Positions 19,191 to 28,412 of a DNA stretch of 64,000 bases are shown here, one piece after another. Positions within the stretch are counted from its first letter, which is position 1; the number at the start of each line of letters is the position of its first letter. The stretch spans positions 1 through 64,000 of the forward strand of contig JAPOTT010000008.1 of the NCBI GenBank assembly GCA_026709025.1, written 5' to 3'. The DNA comes from a bacterium. GTDB taxonomy: Bacteria > Actinomycetota > Acidimicrobiia > Acidimicrobiales > Bin134. The position numbers were made by a program, and so were the translations under genes. The notes beneath the pieces are model-generated. The model was not told the DNA's origin. It saw only the letters and a list, made by a program, of their open reading frames with translations, and did not search any database.

Positions 19191-22178
19191 ATGATAGCCA
19201 TAGCGCAAGGTAGAGTTACAGATGTGTCATCTCAGATTACGTCTGCGTGTCCAAACACTCCTCTGGCCCAACTAGAAAACCCAACCGAGTTTCAAGCCCG
19301 ACACATCGGCCCCTCCCCACAAGAACAAAAAGCGATGCTGTTGGAGTTGGGTTTCGACAGCCTCAATGAGCTCATAGATGCCATTGTGCCGTCCACAATT
19401 CGCTCTCAAGAACCGCTCAATCTCTCCCCACCCAAAACCGAAGCAGCCACCACCGCAGCGCTGCGGGAGCTAGCAAATCGCAACACCGTTGTAACCTCCC
19501 TCATTGGCATGGGTTACTACAACACCATTACCCCTGCTGTAATCCGGCGCAATGTGCTAGAGAACCCCGCCTGGTACACGGCCTACACTCCCTACCAACC
19601 AGAAATATCGCAAGGCCGCCTAGAAGCCTTGATCAACTTCCAAACCATGGTTACAGACCTCACCGCAATGGGTATGGCCAACGCCTCGCTGTTAGATGAA
19701 GGCACAGCCGCTGCCGAAGCCATGACCTTGCTGCGTCGCCTCAACCGCAAGTGCCCCGAGAATCGCTTTGTGGTGGATGCCGATACCCACCCTCAAACCA
19801 TTGATGTGATTCGCACCCGAGCCGCACCCTTAGGCATTGCAATAGAAGTGGCAGAGTTAGACGAAACCAACATCGCGCAACTAGCCCAAGATGCCTTTGG
19901 CCTGTTGGTGTCTTATCCTGCAAGCTCTGGGAGAATCTGCGATCTCAGCACCATCATCGCTGAAGCCCACAACGCCAACGCACTAGTAGCAGTGGCTAGC
20001 GATCTGCTAGCTCTGTGCCTTTTGACACCACCCGGCGAGTTAGGTGCCGATGCGGTAGTGGGGTCTTCGCAAAGGTTTGGGGTGCCGTTAGGCTTTGGAG
20101 GGCCGCACGCCGGTTTCATTGCCGTGCCTGAATCGGCCATGCGCTCTTTGCCCGGCAGGTTGGCTGGCGTATCGGTGGACGATACCGGCAAGGTGGCCTA
20201 CCGGCTCACCCTACAAACCCGCGAACAACACATCCGCCGCGAGCGCGCTACTAGCAACATCTGCACAGCCCAAGTGCTGCTTGCAGTAATGGCCGCCATG
20301 TATGCCACCTATCATGGGCCCGAAGGACTCAAAAGAATCGCCCAACGTGTTCATCGTCTCACCGCTCTTGCCGCTGCGCGCCTGCGCTCAGCAGGCTACG
20401 AGCTAGCTGCAGATCATTTCTTCGATACCGTCACCGTCAAAACCCCTCAAATGGCCAGCCAGATCATGTCTGCGGCCCTAGATGAAGGGCTGAACCTACG
20501 TAAGGTAAACGAGCACGCGGTGGCCTTTTCGCTAGATGAAACAACCACACAAAACACCTTGTTTGCTCTGTGGCGCGCATTTGGGATCGATGCAGACACC
20601 GCCAACACAGACACCACCAACGCAAAGATCATCTACCAACTAGATGCAAGCACACCCGACGCACTCTTAGACACGCAGCGCCGCACTAGCAGTTTTTTGA
20701 CGCATCCAACCTTCAACCGATACCACAGCGAAACCGAGATGCTGCGTTATCTGCAGCAGCTGTCTGCTAAAGACCTAGCCCTAGATCGCACCATGATCCC
20801 GCTTGGGTCTTGCACCATGAAGCTCAACGCCACCACCCAAATGGAACCGGTGAGCTGGCCTGAGTTCGCTCAAATCCACCCCTTTGCGCCTGATAGCCAA
20901 ACTAACGGTTACCGTGCCCTGATCGCCGAGTTGGAACAAGCTCTGGTGTCCATCACCGGTTATGCAGCTGTCTCGCTCCAACCAAACGCTGGCGCGCAAG
21001 GGGAACTAGCAGGGCTTTTAGCCATTCGCGCATATCACGCAGCCCAAGGCCAACCCCAGCGCACGGTGTGTTTAATTCCCGCTTCAGCTCACGGTACCAA
21101 CGCGGCCAGCGCAGTTATGGCTGGTATGCAGGTGGAGGTGGTTGCCTGCGACGAACACGGCAACGTAGACATGGCCGACCTGAAATCTAAGGTTGTACGC
21201 AACAACTCCAAGCTCAGCGCTTTGATGATTACCTACCCCTCAACCCACGGTGTGTTTGAAGACCACATAACCGATGTGTGCCACCTGATTCACCTACATG
21301 GCGGCCAAGTGTACTTAGATGGGGCCAACCTCAACGCTCTGGTGGGCATCGCTCAGCCAGGCAAATTTGGTGCTGATGTGTCTCACCTGAACTTACACAA
21401 AACCTTTTGCATTCCCCATGGTGGCGGTGGGCCGGGTGTGGGCCCTGTAGCAGTAGGGGCACATCTAGCCCCCTATCTGCCCAACCATCCGATTGTTGAC
21501 GATGCTGGCCCTGTGAGCGGAGTGGGTGCAGTTTCATCTGCACCATGGGGCTCTGCGGGTATCCTGCCGATTTCTTGGGCCTACATTTATGCCATGGGTG
21601 CCCAAGGGCTCACCCACGCCACCGAGGTGGCCTTGCTCAGCGCTAACTATCTAGCTGCCCGTCTCAAAGAGCTGTTTCCCCTGCTCTACACAGGTGCCAA
21701 CGGGTTGGTGGCCCACGAGTGCATTATAGATCTACGCCCCCTACATGAGCGCACCGGTGTCACTGTGGACGATGTAGCCAAACGACTCATAGATTTCGGC
21801 TTCCACGCTCCCACCGTTTCGTTTCCTGTAGCTGGCACGCTCATGGTGGAACCAACAGAGTCGGAGTCTAAAGCTGAATTGGATCGCTTCGTGGCTGCCA
21901 TGGCTGCTATTCGTGCCGAAATTGCACAAGTAGAATCGGGCGAAGTGGCTATAGAACAAAGTCCACTACGTCGGGCACCGCACACGGCCGCGGCCGTCAC
22001 GGTGCAGAATTGGAATCGCCCCTACTCTCGCGAGCAAGCTATACATGGTCTGCAACAGCCCACAGATCGCAAGTATTGGCCACCGGTGGGGCGCATTGAT
22101 GGCCCCCACGGTGACAAGAACGTGTTCTGTGCCTGTCCACCCATAGATGATCTAATAGCTGACATAACTGGAGATTGA
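19191..22178 (+). CDS. gcvP: Glycine dehydrogenase (decarboxylating), P protein
   Basis: PLP-dependent P protein of the glycine cleavage system, here one 995-aa chain rather than split subunits. The PLP lysine is in [16 protein letters not shown] (about residue 737); the N-terminal FQARHIGPS is typical. It passes aminomethyl to lipoyl-GcvH (38546-38941) and GcvT (34018-35085), both elsewhere in the window. Its last codons carry GGAG that serves the acyl-CoA dehydrogenase starting 4 nt later. No glycine riboswitch is visible in the 97-nt 5' spacer. Confidence 0.96.
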   Translation: MIAIAQGRVTDVSSQITSACPNTPLAQLENPTEFQARHIGPSPQEQKAMLLELGFDSLNELIDAIVPSTIRSQEPLNLSPPKTEAATTAALRELANRNTVVTSLIGMGYYNTITPAVIRRNVLENPAWYTAYTPYQPEISQGRLEALINFQTMVTDLTAMGMANASLLDEGTAAAEAMTLLRRLNRKCPENRFVVDADTHPQTIDVIRTRAAPLGIAIEVAELDETNIAQLAQDAFGLLVSYPASSGRICDLSTIIAEAHNANALVAVASDLLALCLLTPPGELGADAVVGSSQRFGVPLGFGGPHAGFIAVPESAMRSLPGRLAGVSVDDTGKVAYRLTLQTREQHIRRERATSNICTAQVLLAVMAAMYATYHGPEGLKRIAQRVHRLTALAAARLRSAGYELAADHFFDTVTVKTPQMASQIMSAALDEGLNLRKVNEHAVAFSLDETTTQNTLFALWRAFGIDADTANTDTTNAKIIYQLDASTPDALLDTQRRTSSFLTHPTFNRYHSETEMLRYLQQLSAKDLALDRTMIPLGSCTMKLNATTQMEPVSWPEFAQIHPFAPDSQTNGYRALIAELEQALVSITGYAAVSLQPNAGAQGELAGLLAIRAYHAAQGQPQRTVCLIPASAHGTNAASAVMAGMQVEVVACDEHGNVDMADLKSKVVRNNSKLSALMITYPSTHGVFEDHITDVCHLIHLHGGQVYLDGANLNALVGIAQPGKFGADVSHLNLHKTFCIPHGGGGPGVGPVAVGAHLAPYLPNHPIVDDAGPVSGVGAVSSAPWGSAGILPISWAYIYAMGAQGLTHATEVALLSANYLAARLKELFPLLYTGANGLVAHECIIDLRPLHERTGVTVDDVAKRLIDFGFHAPTVSFPVAGTLMVEPTESESKAELDRFVAAMAAIRAEIAQVESGEVAIEQSPLRRAPHTAAAVTVQNWNRPYSREQAIHGLQQPTDRKYWPPVGRIDGPHGDKNVFCACPPIDDLIADITGD

Positions 22179-22182
22179 GCTG

Positions 22183-23415
22183 ATGTCTGAAGTCGCCAAC
22201 ACATCTGAAACGTCTACCCCATCTTTAGAAGATTTCCGATACAAGGTCCGGAGCTTTCTAAACACCCACGCTGTACCTACAAGCGAACCCGCTGTGGAGT
22301 GGTCTGAAGATGAAATGGTTGCTGGGTGTCGGCGCTTTTTCTCAGACCTCAGCAAGGCTGGCTTAGGCGGCATTACCTACCCTGTGGAATATGGTGGTCA
22401 AAATCTAGACGACCGCTACCACGACGTGTTCAACGAAGAGTTGGCCAAGTATCAAGCTCCCCTAGTGCCCGCAGTGATCTCACACGGAATGTGCTTGCCG
22501 GTTATCAACAACTTTGGTACCACCGAACAACGCGAACGCTTTCAGGCCCGTAACATTCGCTGCGACGACCTCTGGTGCCAGATGTTCTCAGAACCCGGCG
22601 CTGGCTCCGATGTGGCATCTCTAGCTACCCGGGCAGTTCGAGATGGTGACGAGTGGGTGCTAAACGGTCAAAAGGTTTGGACTTCTGGCGCTCAATACTG
22701 TGATTACGGCCTCTGCATTGCCCGCACCGACCCATCACAACCTAAGCACCGTGGCTTGTCCATGTTCATCATCGATTTGTCTTTGCCCGGCGTAGACGTA
22801 CGTCCGCTTCGTCAGAACACCGGCGGTGCCCACTTCAACGAGATATACCTTACCGATGTGCGTCTCAGCAGCGACTGCCTTGTTGGCGCAGAGGGCGACG
22901 GCTGGAACGTGGTGGTGGCCATGCTCATGTACGAGCGCAAAGAAATCGGGGCTAGCGGTAATCCAGTAATGTCGGCCCGCTCTTCTAGCGCGCAGCTCAT
23001 TGCCCAAGCGCAACAACGCGGCTGCAACAACGATCCGGTGGTGCGGGATTCGCTGGCCGACTTCTACATCCGCGAGCGCATTCAAGATTTCATTGGCATG
23101 CGAATACGCCAATCTATGGAAGCAGGCCAAACACCCGGCCCAGAGAGTTCTATTGCCAAGCTCAACACTGCCTTGTTGACGGTGCAATCTGCCGATATAG
23201 CCATCGCCATAGCTGGTGCTCAAGGCCAAGCATGGGATTCAGATGATGATGCTGGCGGCGATTATTCCCGCTCTGTTGTGGGTGCGCCGGGCATGGGCAT
23301 CGCTGGTGGCACCAACGAAGTACAGCGCAACGTAATCGGCGAGCGGGTGTTGGGGCTCCCCAAAGAACCAGACCCCTACAAGGGCAAGCCCTGGGAGTCG
23401 GTGCCCCGCTCCTAA
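22183..23415 (+). CDS. Acyl-CoA dehydrogenase
   Basis: FAD-dependent acyl-CoA dehydrogenase of 410 aa. Seen: the flavin region MFSEPGAGSDVASL (about 127-140), VWTSGAQYCDYGL, and near the C terminus GIAGGTNEVQRNVIGERVLG. The position of the catalytic base and the substrate chain length cannot be set by eye. Starts 4 nt after gcvP and is probably translationally coupled. Electrons would go to an ETF such as the fused one at 45562-47619. Its stop overlaps coaE by 4 nt on the opposite strand. Confidence 0.92.
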   Translation: MSEVANTSETSTPSLEDFRYKVRSFLNTHAVPTSEPAVEWSEDEMVAGCRRFFSDLSKAGLGGITYPVEYGGQNLDDRYHDVFNEELAKYQAPLVPAVISHGMCLPVINNFGTTEQRERFQARNIRCDDLWCQMFSEPGAGSDVASLATRAVRDGDEWVLNGQKVWTSGAQYCDYGLCIARTDPSQPKHRGLSMFIIDLSLPGVDVRPLRQNTGGAHFNEIYLTDVRLSSDCLVGAEGDGWNVVVAMLMYERKEIGASGNPVMSARSSSAQLIAQAQQRGCNNDPVVRDSLADFYIRERIQDFIGMRIRQSMEAGQTPGPESSIAKLNTALLTVQSADIAIAIAGAQGQAWDSDDDAGGDYSRSVVGAPGMGIAGGTNEVQRNVIGERVLGLPKEPDPYKGKPWESVPRS

Positions 23416-24029
23416 GCAGGCTTACCGGTGAGCTTTTCCCACACCCTGTCTACAGCCGCATTTAAATCTTGAGGCGTACCATCGTTGCTAATCAGATGAT
23501 CTGCTAAGGCACGGCGCTGGGCGTTGCTGGCCTGTGCTGCCATGCGTGCTCGGGCTTGAGCCTCATCTAGGCCACGCTCGGCAAGCCTGGCAATCCGCAG
23601 ATCTTCAGAGGCTTCCACTACCACCACTTGGGTGTAGCCCCGCCCCGATTCAAGCTGCCCTAAACGGCTCTCGGTTAGCACCGCCATATCCAACACCACC
23701 ATCTCAACTTCCATAGATCTCCCTAACGCCTCGAGCTGCTCATCTAGTTCGGCATTGATGGCAGGATGACTGATGGCCTCTAAAGCTTTGAGGCGTTCGG
23801 GTTGCCCAAACACCTCCGCTGCCAACTTGGCTCGGTGGATGTGGCCGTTTTCGTCCAATATTTGAGGCCCAAAAGCCTCCTGTACCTGTTGGGCTGCGCG
23901 GCCTTGGGGTTGAAGCACCTCCCGGCCTATGGCATCCACATCAATCACCACAGCGCCCAACTCGCCAAAGCGCTTTGCGGCAGTGGACTTACCCACACCA
24001 ATACCCCCTGTGAGGCCAACAACTAGCAC
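23412..24029 (-). CDS. coaE: Dephospho-CoA kinase
   Basis: Last step of coenzyme A synthesis, phosphorylating the 3'-OH of dephospho-CoA. 205 aa with P-loop GLTGGIGVGKST at residues 5-16 and IDVDAIGREV. It lacks the C-terminal GrpB-like extension of the mycobacterial enzyme. Starts with GTG. Confidence 0.95.
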   Translation of the reverse strand: MLVVGLTGGIGVGKSTAAKRFGELGAVVIDVDAIGREVLQPQGRAAQQVQEAFGPQILDENGHIHRAKLAAEVFGQPERLKALEAISHPAINAELDEQLEALGRSMEVEMVVLDMAVLTESRLGQLESGRGYTQVVVVEASEDLRIARLAERGLDEAQARARMAAQASNAQRRALADHLISNDGTPQDLNAAVDRVWEKLTGKPA

Positions 24030-24070
24030 GCTGTGAGACTACCCACCTCTAAGCGCTAGCGTCAGGTGCA

Positions 24071-25456
24071 ATGAAAGAACCGATACAAACCTTTGATTTG
24101 GTGGTGGTGGGTGCTGGCTCTGGCAACAGCGTGCTGACCGCCGACTTTTCTGACTGGAAAGTTGCCATCGTGGAACGAGATACCTTTGGTGGCACCTGCT
24201 TAAACAGAGGCTGCATCCCCTCCAAGATGCTGGTTTACGCAGCCGATATGGCACATCAAGCTGGCCGCACTGCTCATCTCGGCATAGACACCTCGCTAGA
24301 CAACGTGCGCTGGGCCGACATCGTAGGTCGTGTCTTCGGACGCATAGACCCCATCGCTCACAGCGGCGAAGACTACCGCCAAAGCTTGGACAACGTAACC
24401 GTCTTCAAAGCCAACGCGCGCTTTGTGGGTCACCAAACCCTAGAGCTTGTCAGCCCATCACACAACCAAAGCAATGTGCGTGAACAAATTACAGGACGAC
24501 ACATCGTGCTTGCCGCGGGTGCTCGCCCCTTTGTGCCCCCTATTGCTGGCTTGGACAGCGTTACCTACCACACCTCCGACTCCATCATGCGTATAGAAGA
24601 TGTGCCCGAACGCCTTGTGATCATAGGCGGGGGCTACATTGCTAGCGAACTAGGACACGTGTTTGAAGCACTGGGCAGCCATGTGTGTATCGTGCATCGT
24701 TCAGATAGGTTGTTGCGGGCCGCAGATGCCGGTGTGTCCACAACCTTTACTGAGATCATGGCCGAACGGATGGACTGTGCGTTGGGCTCAGACATCTTGG
24801 GGGTGTCTCAGGCGGGATCTGAGATCACCGTTACCACCGAGGCCCGAACAATTAGCGGCGATGCGCTGCTGGTTGCCACAGGTCGAGTACCTAACGGAGA
24901 CCAACTAGAGCTAGCCCAAACCGGAGTGCAGCTAAACAGCCACGGCTATGTGGTAACGGACGAGTTCCTGCAAACCCACACCGAGGGCATCTGGGCATTG
25001 GGCGATATATGCCACAGCGCTCAGCTTAAGCACACCGCCAATGAGGACACCCGTGTGGTAGCCCACAACATCGCCAACCCGCAGCACCTTCGCAGCCCAA
25101 ATTATTCACACATCCCTTATGCGGTGTTCGGTCACCCTCAAGTGGCTGCGGTTGGTGCTACAGAACAGCATCTTCAGGCCACCCGTACGCCTTTCGTGCG
25201 GGCCATACGCCGCTATGGCGACACTGCCTATGGCTGGGCAATGGAGGATACCCGTAGCTTTGTGAAGCTGTTGGCCCACCCGCAAACACGGCTGCTGTTA
25301 GGGGCGCACATCCTCGGCCCACAAGCCCCAACGCTCATTCAACAGCTCATTCAGGGGATGCAGTTCGGGCTAACCGTAGATCAGATGGCTCACGGACAGC
25401 TCTACATTCACCCTGCCCTAACCGAGGTTGTAGAACAAGCCCTGCTAGAACTCTGA
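24071..25456 (+). CDS. mtr: Mycothione reductase
   Basis: NADPH-dependent flavoprotein disulfide reductase that keeps mycothiol reduced. 461 aa: FAD loop GAGSGN at 14-19, redox cysteines Cys43/Cys48 in GGTCLNRGCIP, NAD loop GGGYIASELGHV, second FAD motif ALGDIC and C-terminal IHPALTEVVEQ with the catalytic His. RVFGRIDPIAHSGEDYR and YGDTAYGWAMEDT match mycothione reductase rather than lipoamide dehydrogenase or mercuric reductase. It places the organism among mycothiol-producing actinobacteria. It starts 41 nt from divergent coaE. Confidence 0.93.
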   Translation: MKEPIQTFDLVVVGAGSGNSVLTADFSDWKVAIVERDTFGGTCLNRGCIPSKMLVYAADMAHQAGRTAHLGIDTSLDNVRWADIVGRVFGRIDPIAHSGEDYRQSLDNVTVFKANARFVGHQTLELVSPSHNQSNVREQITGRHIVLAAGARPFVPPIAGLDSVTYHTSDSIMRIEDVPERLVIIGGGYIASELGHVFEALGSHVCIVHRSDRLLRAADAGVSTTFTEIMAERMDCALGSDILGVSQAGSEITVTTEARTISGDALLVATGRVPNGDQLELAQTGVQLNSHGYVVTDEFLQTHTEGIWALGDICHSAQLKHTANEDTRVVAHNIANPQHLRSPNYSHIPYAVFGHPQVAAVGATEQHLQATRTPFVRAIRRYGDTAYGWAMEDTRSFVKLLAHPQTRLLLGAHILGPQAPTLIQQLIQGMQFGLTVDQMAHGQLYIHPALTEVVEQALLEL

Positions 25457-25464
25457 GCCCAACG

Positions 25465-27105
25465 CTAGTTGCTGCGGCCCAAAGCCTCGGTGGCAACTTG
25501 TTTGGCCCAAACGTAGTTGGGCTTGCCGTTAGCACCGCGTTGCACCGCAGGGGTGCGCACGATGGATTTGGGCAGCTTGTAGGAGGCCAAACGGCTACGA
25601 GCCATGGCAAGTATCTCCGCATCGGTAGCCTCTCCGCTCAACTCAACCACTGCGGTCACAGCCTCTCCCCATTTGGGATCTGGTATGCCCACCACCAAGC
25701 AATCCGTCACACTCTGGTGAGCCTTGAGCGCCTCCTCCACCTCTTCGGGGTAGATCTTCTCCCCCGCACTGTTGATGCAAGCCGAACCGCGCCCCAACAA
25801 GGTGATGGTGCCATCTGCTTCCACGGTGGCCCAGTCCCCAGGAATCGACCAACGCTGCCCTGAGATGATGCGAAAGGTAGCTTTAGTTTTCTCTGGATCG
25901 TTGTAGTAGCCAACGGGTATGGGACCTCCCACCGCCAACAAACCTTGTGTGCCAGAGCCTGGCTCTACTGGTTGGTCGTTTTCGTCAAACACAGCAGAGT
26001 GTCTGCCTAGCTGAAAGCGGCCCGTAGCCGAGCGGTTTTCACGGTCGCTCACCTTAATGGCCGTGCCAGTGCCCTCGCTAGAACCCAGCGTGTCCACCAA
26101 CTTCATGTTCTTGTGAGCCAACAGCGCCTCTTTTACTGGCTGGCTCCAAATCACCCCCGAAGACATGATCATAAAAACCGAGGATATGTCATACGGCTTG
26201 TTCTGGGCTGCTGCGGCATCTAGAGCCTCGGCCATAGGCTTGGCAAAGGCATCTCCCACGATGGTGAGAACCGTTGCGCGATGCTGTTGCACACAACGCC
26301 ACACTGCGTCAGCATCAAAGCTGCGCTGCGGCATGGTTATAAGAGCGCCGCCTTGAGCAAAAGTAGCCAAAGAGATGATGCTAGCGGTGCCATGCATAAG
26401 GGGCGATGCCGCTAGCTGCCGGGTGACACGGTTGGTGTCGCAGATTGTCTGCACGTTTGCTTGAACTTCTAGGAGGTTTCGTGGAGTGGGTAACCGCAAC
26501 GCCCCAAATGTGGGCTCCATGGTGCCCATGAGCGAGCTGTGGGGCCACATAACGCCTTTGGGATGCCCGGTTGTACCACCGGTGTAGAGTATCCACAGGT
26601 CATCGGGGCTGCGGCCAATAGGTGGGGCTGGAGCGCTGCGGGAGATGAGCGCCTCGTAATCCAGCGCCCAGTCGGGCACCTCATCTGTGGGATTTGTGGG
26701 ATCTGTGGGCTCACCTACGCAGATACAAGCCCGCAAAAGCGGCAAGTCGGCTCGAGCCTGTTCCACCTGTGAGGCTAGTTCGGCAGAAAAAAACAGCACT
26801 TTGGCCTCAGCATCTTGAAGCAAGTAGCGCAGTTCCCCTGCGGTGTAGCGGTAGTTCACGTTGCAGGGAGCGGCCCTTGCCTTAAACGCTCCAAACGTGG
26901 CCTCGCTGTAAGCGTTGCCGTTGTACAAATACAAGCCCACATTGTCACCAGCGCCAATGCCCAAGTTACCTAACACCGCAGCTAAACGAGCCGACCTGTC
27001 TTCAAACTCTCGCCATGTGCGCGTAACAGGCCCACAAACCAGCGCATCTGCCTCAGGCACCACCTTAGCTACAGCTTCCCAAACATCAGCCAAATTCAAA
27101 GACAT
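25465..27105 (-). CDS. AMP-forming acyl-CoA synthetase (FadD-like)
   Basis: ANL-family ligase of 546 aa, not closely similar to the one at 9381. P-loop YTGGTTGHPKGV near residue 185, GSSEGTG in place of YGxTE, a REGD-like RGSACINSAGEKIYPEEVEE hinge and catalytic Lys in RGANGKPNY near the end. This pattern resembles mycobacterial FadD enzymes acting on sterol side chains or fatty acids, but the substrate is not shown by sequence. ATG 27105 (MSLNLADVWE) follows GGGGG; the frame continues to 27174 without similarity. Confidence 0.88.
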   Translation of the reverse strand: MSLNLADVWEAVAKVVPEADALVCGPVTRTWREFEDRSARLAAVLGNLGIGAGDNVGLYLYNGNAYSEATFGAFKARAAPCNVNYRYTAGELRYLLQDAEAKVLFFSAELASQVEQARADLPLLRACICVGEPTDPTNPTDEVPDWALDYEALISRSAPAPPIGRSPDDLWILYTGGTTGHPKGVMWPHSSLMGTMEPTFGALRLPTPRNLLEVQANVQTICDTNRVTRQLAASPLMHGTASIISLATFAQGGALITMPQRSFDADAVWRCVQQHRATVLTIVGDAFAKPMAEALDAAAAQNKPYDISSVFMIMSSGVIWSQPVKEALLAHKNMKLVDTLGSSEGTGTAIKVSDRENRSATGRFQLGRHSAVFDENDQPVEPGSGTQGLLAVGGPIPVGYYNDPEKTKATFRIISGQRWSIPGDWATVEADGTITLLGRGSACINSAGEKIYPEEVEEALKAHQSVTDCLVVGIPDPKWGEAVTAVVELSGEATDAEILAMARSRLASYKLPKSIVRTPAVQRGANGKPNYVWAKQVATEALGRSN

Positions 27106-27272
27106 ACCCCCGCACCCTACTACCCCCACCCCACACCCGTAAGCACTAGAGTCCACAGCAGCAACATTAAGCATTCAGAATGCGGGCATCTAAGGGTTGC
27201 GGGGATGATAGAACGCCGTAATACAGAAGAACCCTACCGCAAACTGTCATACCCCCTTTGTAAGGTGTAGGC

Positions 27273-28412
27273 ATGGTTAAATTCATTCATACCGCCGACT
27301 GGCAGTTAGGCATGACTCGGCATTTTCTAGCCGGTGAGGCCCAAGCCCGTTTTGACGGTTCCCGCATAGACGTAATCAAAACCATCGGCAAGCTAGCTAC
27401 AGAGCAGGATTGCAGCTTCGTGGTGGTTTGCGGTGATGTGTTCGAGCACAACCAGGTGTCTTGGGAAGTGGTGGGCCGGGCTCTCGATGCTATGGCAGCC
27501 ACCCCGCAGGTTGTCTTCTACCTGCTAGCTGGCAATCACGACCCTCTTGATGCATCCTCTCTCTACACTTCGGGAACCTTTCTGGCACACAAACCAGACA
27601 ATGTTGTTGTGCTAGATAGCTCTGTTCCCGTGGAGGTAACCCCTGGGGTTGAGTTGATAGCAGCCCCCTGGTACACCAAGCGCCCGCTAACAGATTTAGT
27701 TGCCGAAGCTTGCGCCCACCTGCAACCTAATGGCACGGTTCGCATCGCAGTGGGCCATGGCGCTGTCGACTCATTATCGCCCGATGACGCTAACCCGGCC
27801 CTTATCGGTCTTGGCCCCATAGAAGCAGCCATAGCTGATGAGCGCGTTCACTATGTAGCATTGGGCGACCGCCATTCCACAACTAATGCAGGAAACACTG
27901 GCCGGGTGTGGTACTCGGGCGCCCCTGAACCCACCGACTACCGCGAAACCGACCCAGGCAAGGCCCTGGTGGTAACTCTGGACACACACGAATGTGCAGT
28001 TGAACAGCACTCAGTTGGCACATGGCGTTTTGTCAGCCACGATCAGGAGCTAACAAGCGCTGACGATGTAGACACTCTAGAGGGTTGGCTTAACAGTCTG
28101 GAGCGTAAGGATCGCACAATCGTGAAGCTCTCTTTGGTAGGACAGCTATCCCTGTCCCAAAAAACCCGTCTAGAGGAGATGCTCAACCTACAAGGTCTGG
28201 TGCTTGCGTCTTTGAACACGTGGGAGCGTCATAGCCATCTTGTGGTGAAACCCACCGATGCTGATCTCGAAAACCTGTGTTTGTCGGGTGCCGCCCAACA
28301 AACGCTCCACACGCTGATGGACATGTCTAATTCTACGGGTACAGCAGCAGAAGATGCCCAAGAGGCCCTGGCGCTGTTGTACAGACTAACTCAACAAGGA
28401 GAACAACGATGA
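27273..28412 (+). CDS. SbcD/Mre11-like metallophosphoesterase
   Basis: Calcineurin-like phosphoesterase of 379 aa, probably the nuclease partner of the following ATPase. Metal-ligand motifs in order: HTADWQLG (6-13), VCGDVFE (about 51-57), AGNHDP (about 89-94), GHGAVD (about 160) and ALGDRHS (about 195), where SbcD has GHxH. Shine-Dalgarno AAGGTG precedes ATG 27273. Its stop overlaps the next start as ATGA (28409-28412). Confidence 0.88.
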   Translation: MVKFIHTADWQLGMTRHFLAGEAQARFDGSRIDVIKTIGKLATEQDCSFVVVCGDVFEHNQVSWEVVGRALDAMAATPQVVFYLLAGNHDPLDASSLYTSGTFLAHKPDNVVVLDSSVPVEVTPGVELIAAPWYTKRPLTDLVAEACAHLQPNGTVRIAVGHGAVDSLSPDDANPALIGLGPIEAAIADERVHYVALGDRHSTTNAGNTGRVWYSGAPEPTDYRETDPGKALVVTLDTHECAVEQHSVGTWRFVSHDQELTSADDVDTLEGWLNSLERKDRTIVKLSLVGQLSLSQKTRLEEMLNLQGLVLASLNTWERHSHLVVKPTDADLENLCLSGAAQQTLHTLMDMSNSTGTAAEDAQEALALLYRLTQQGEQR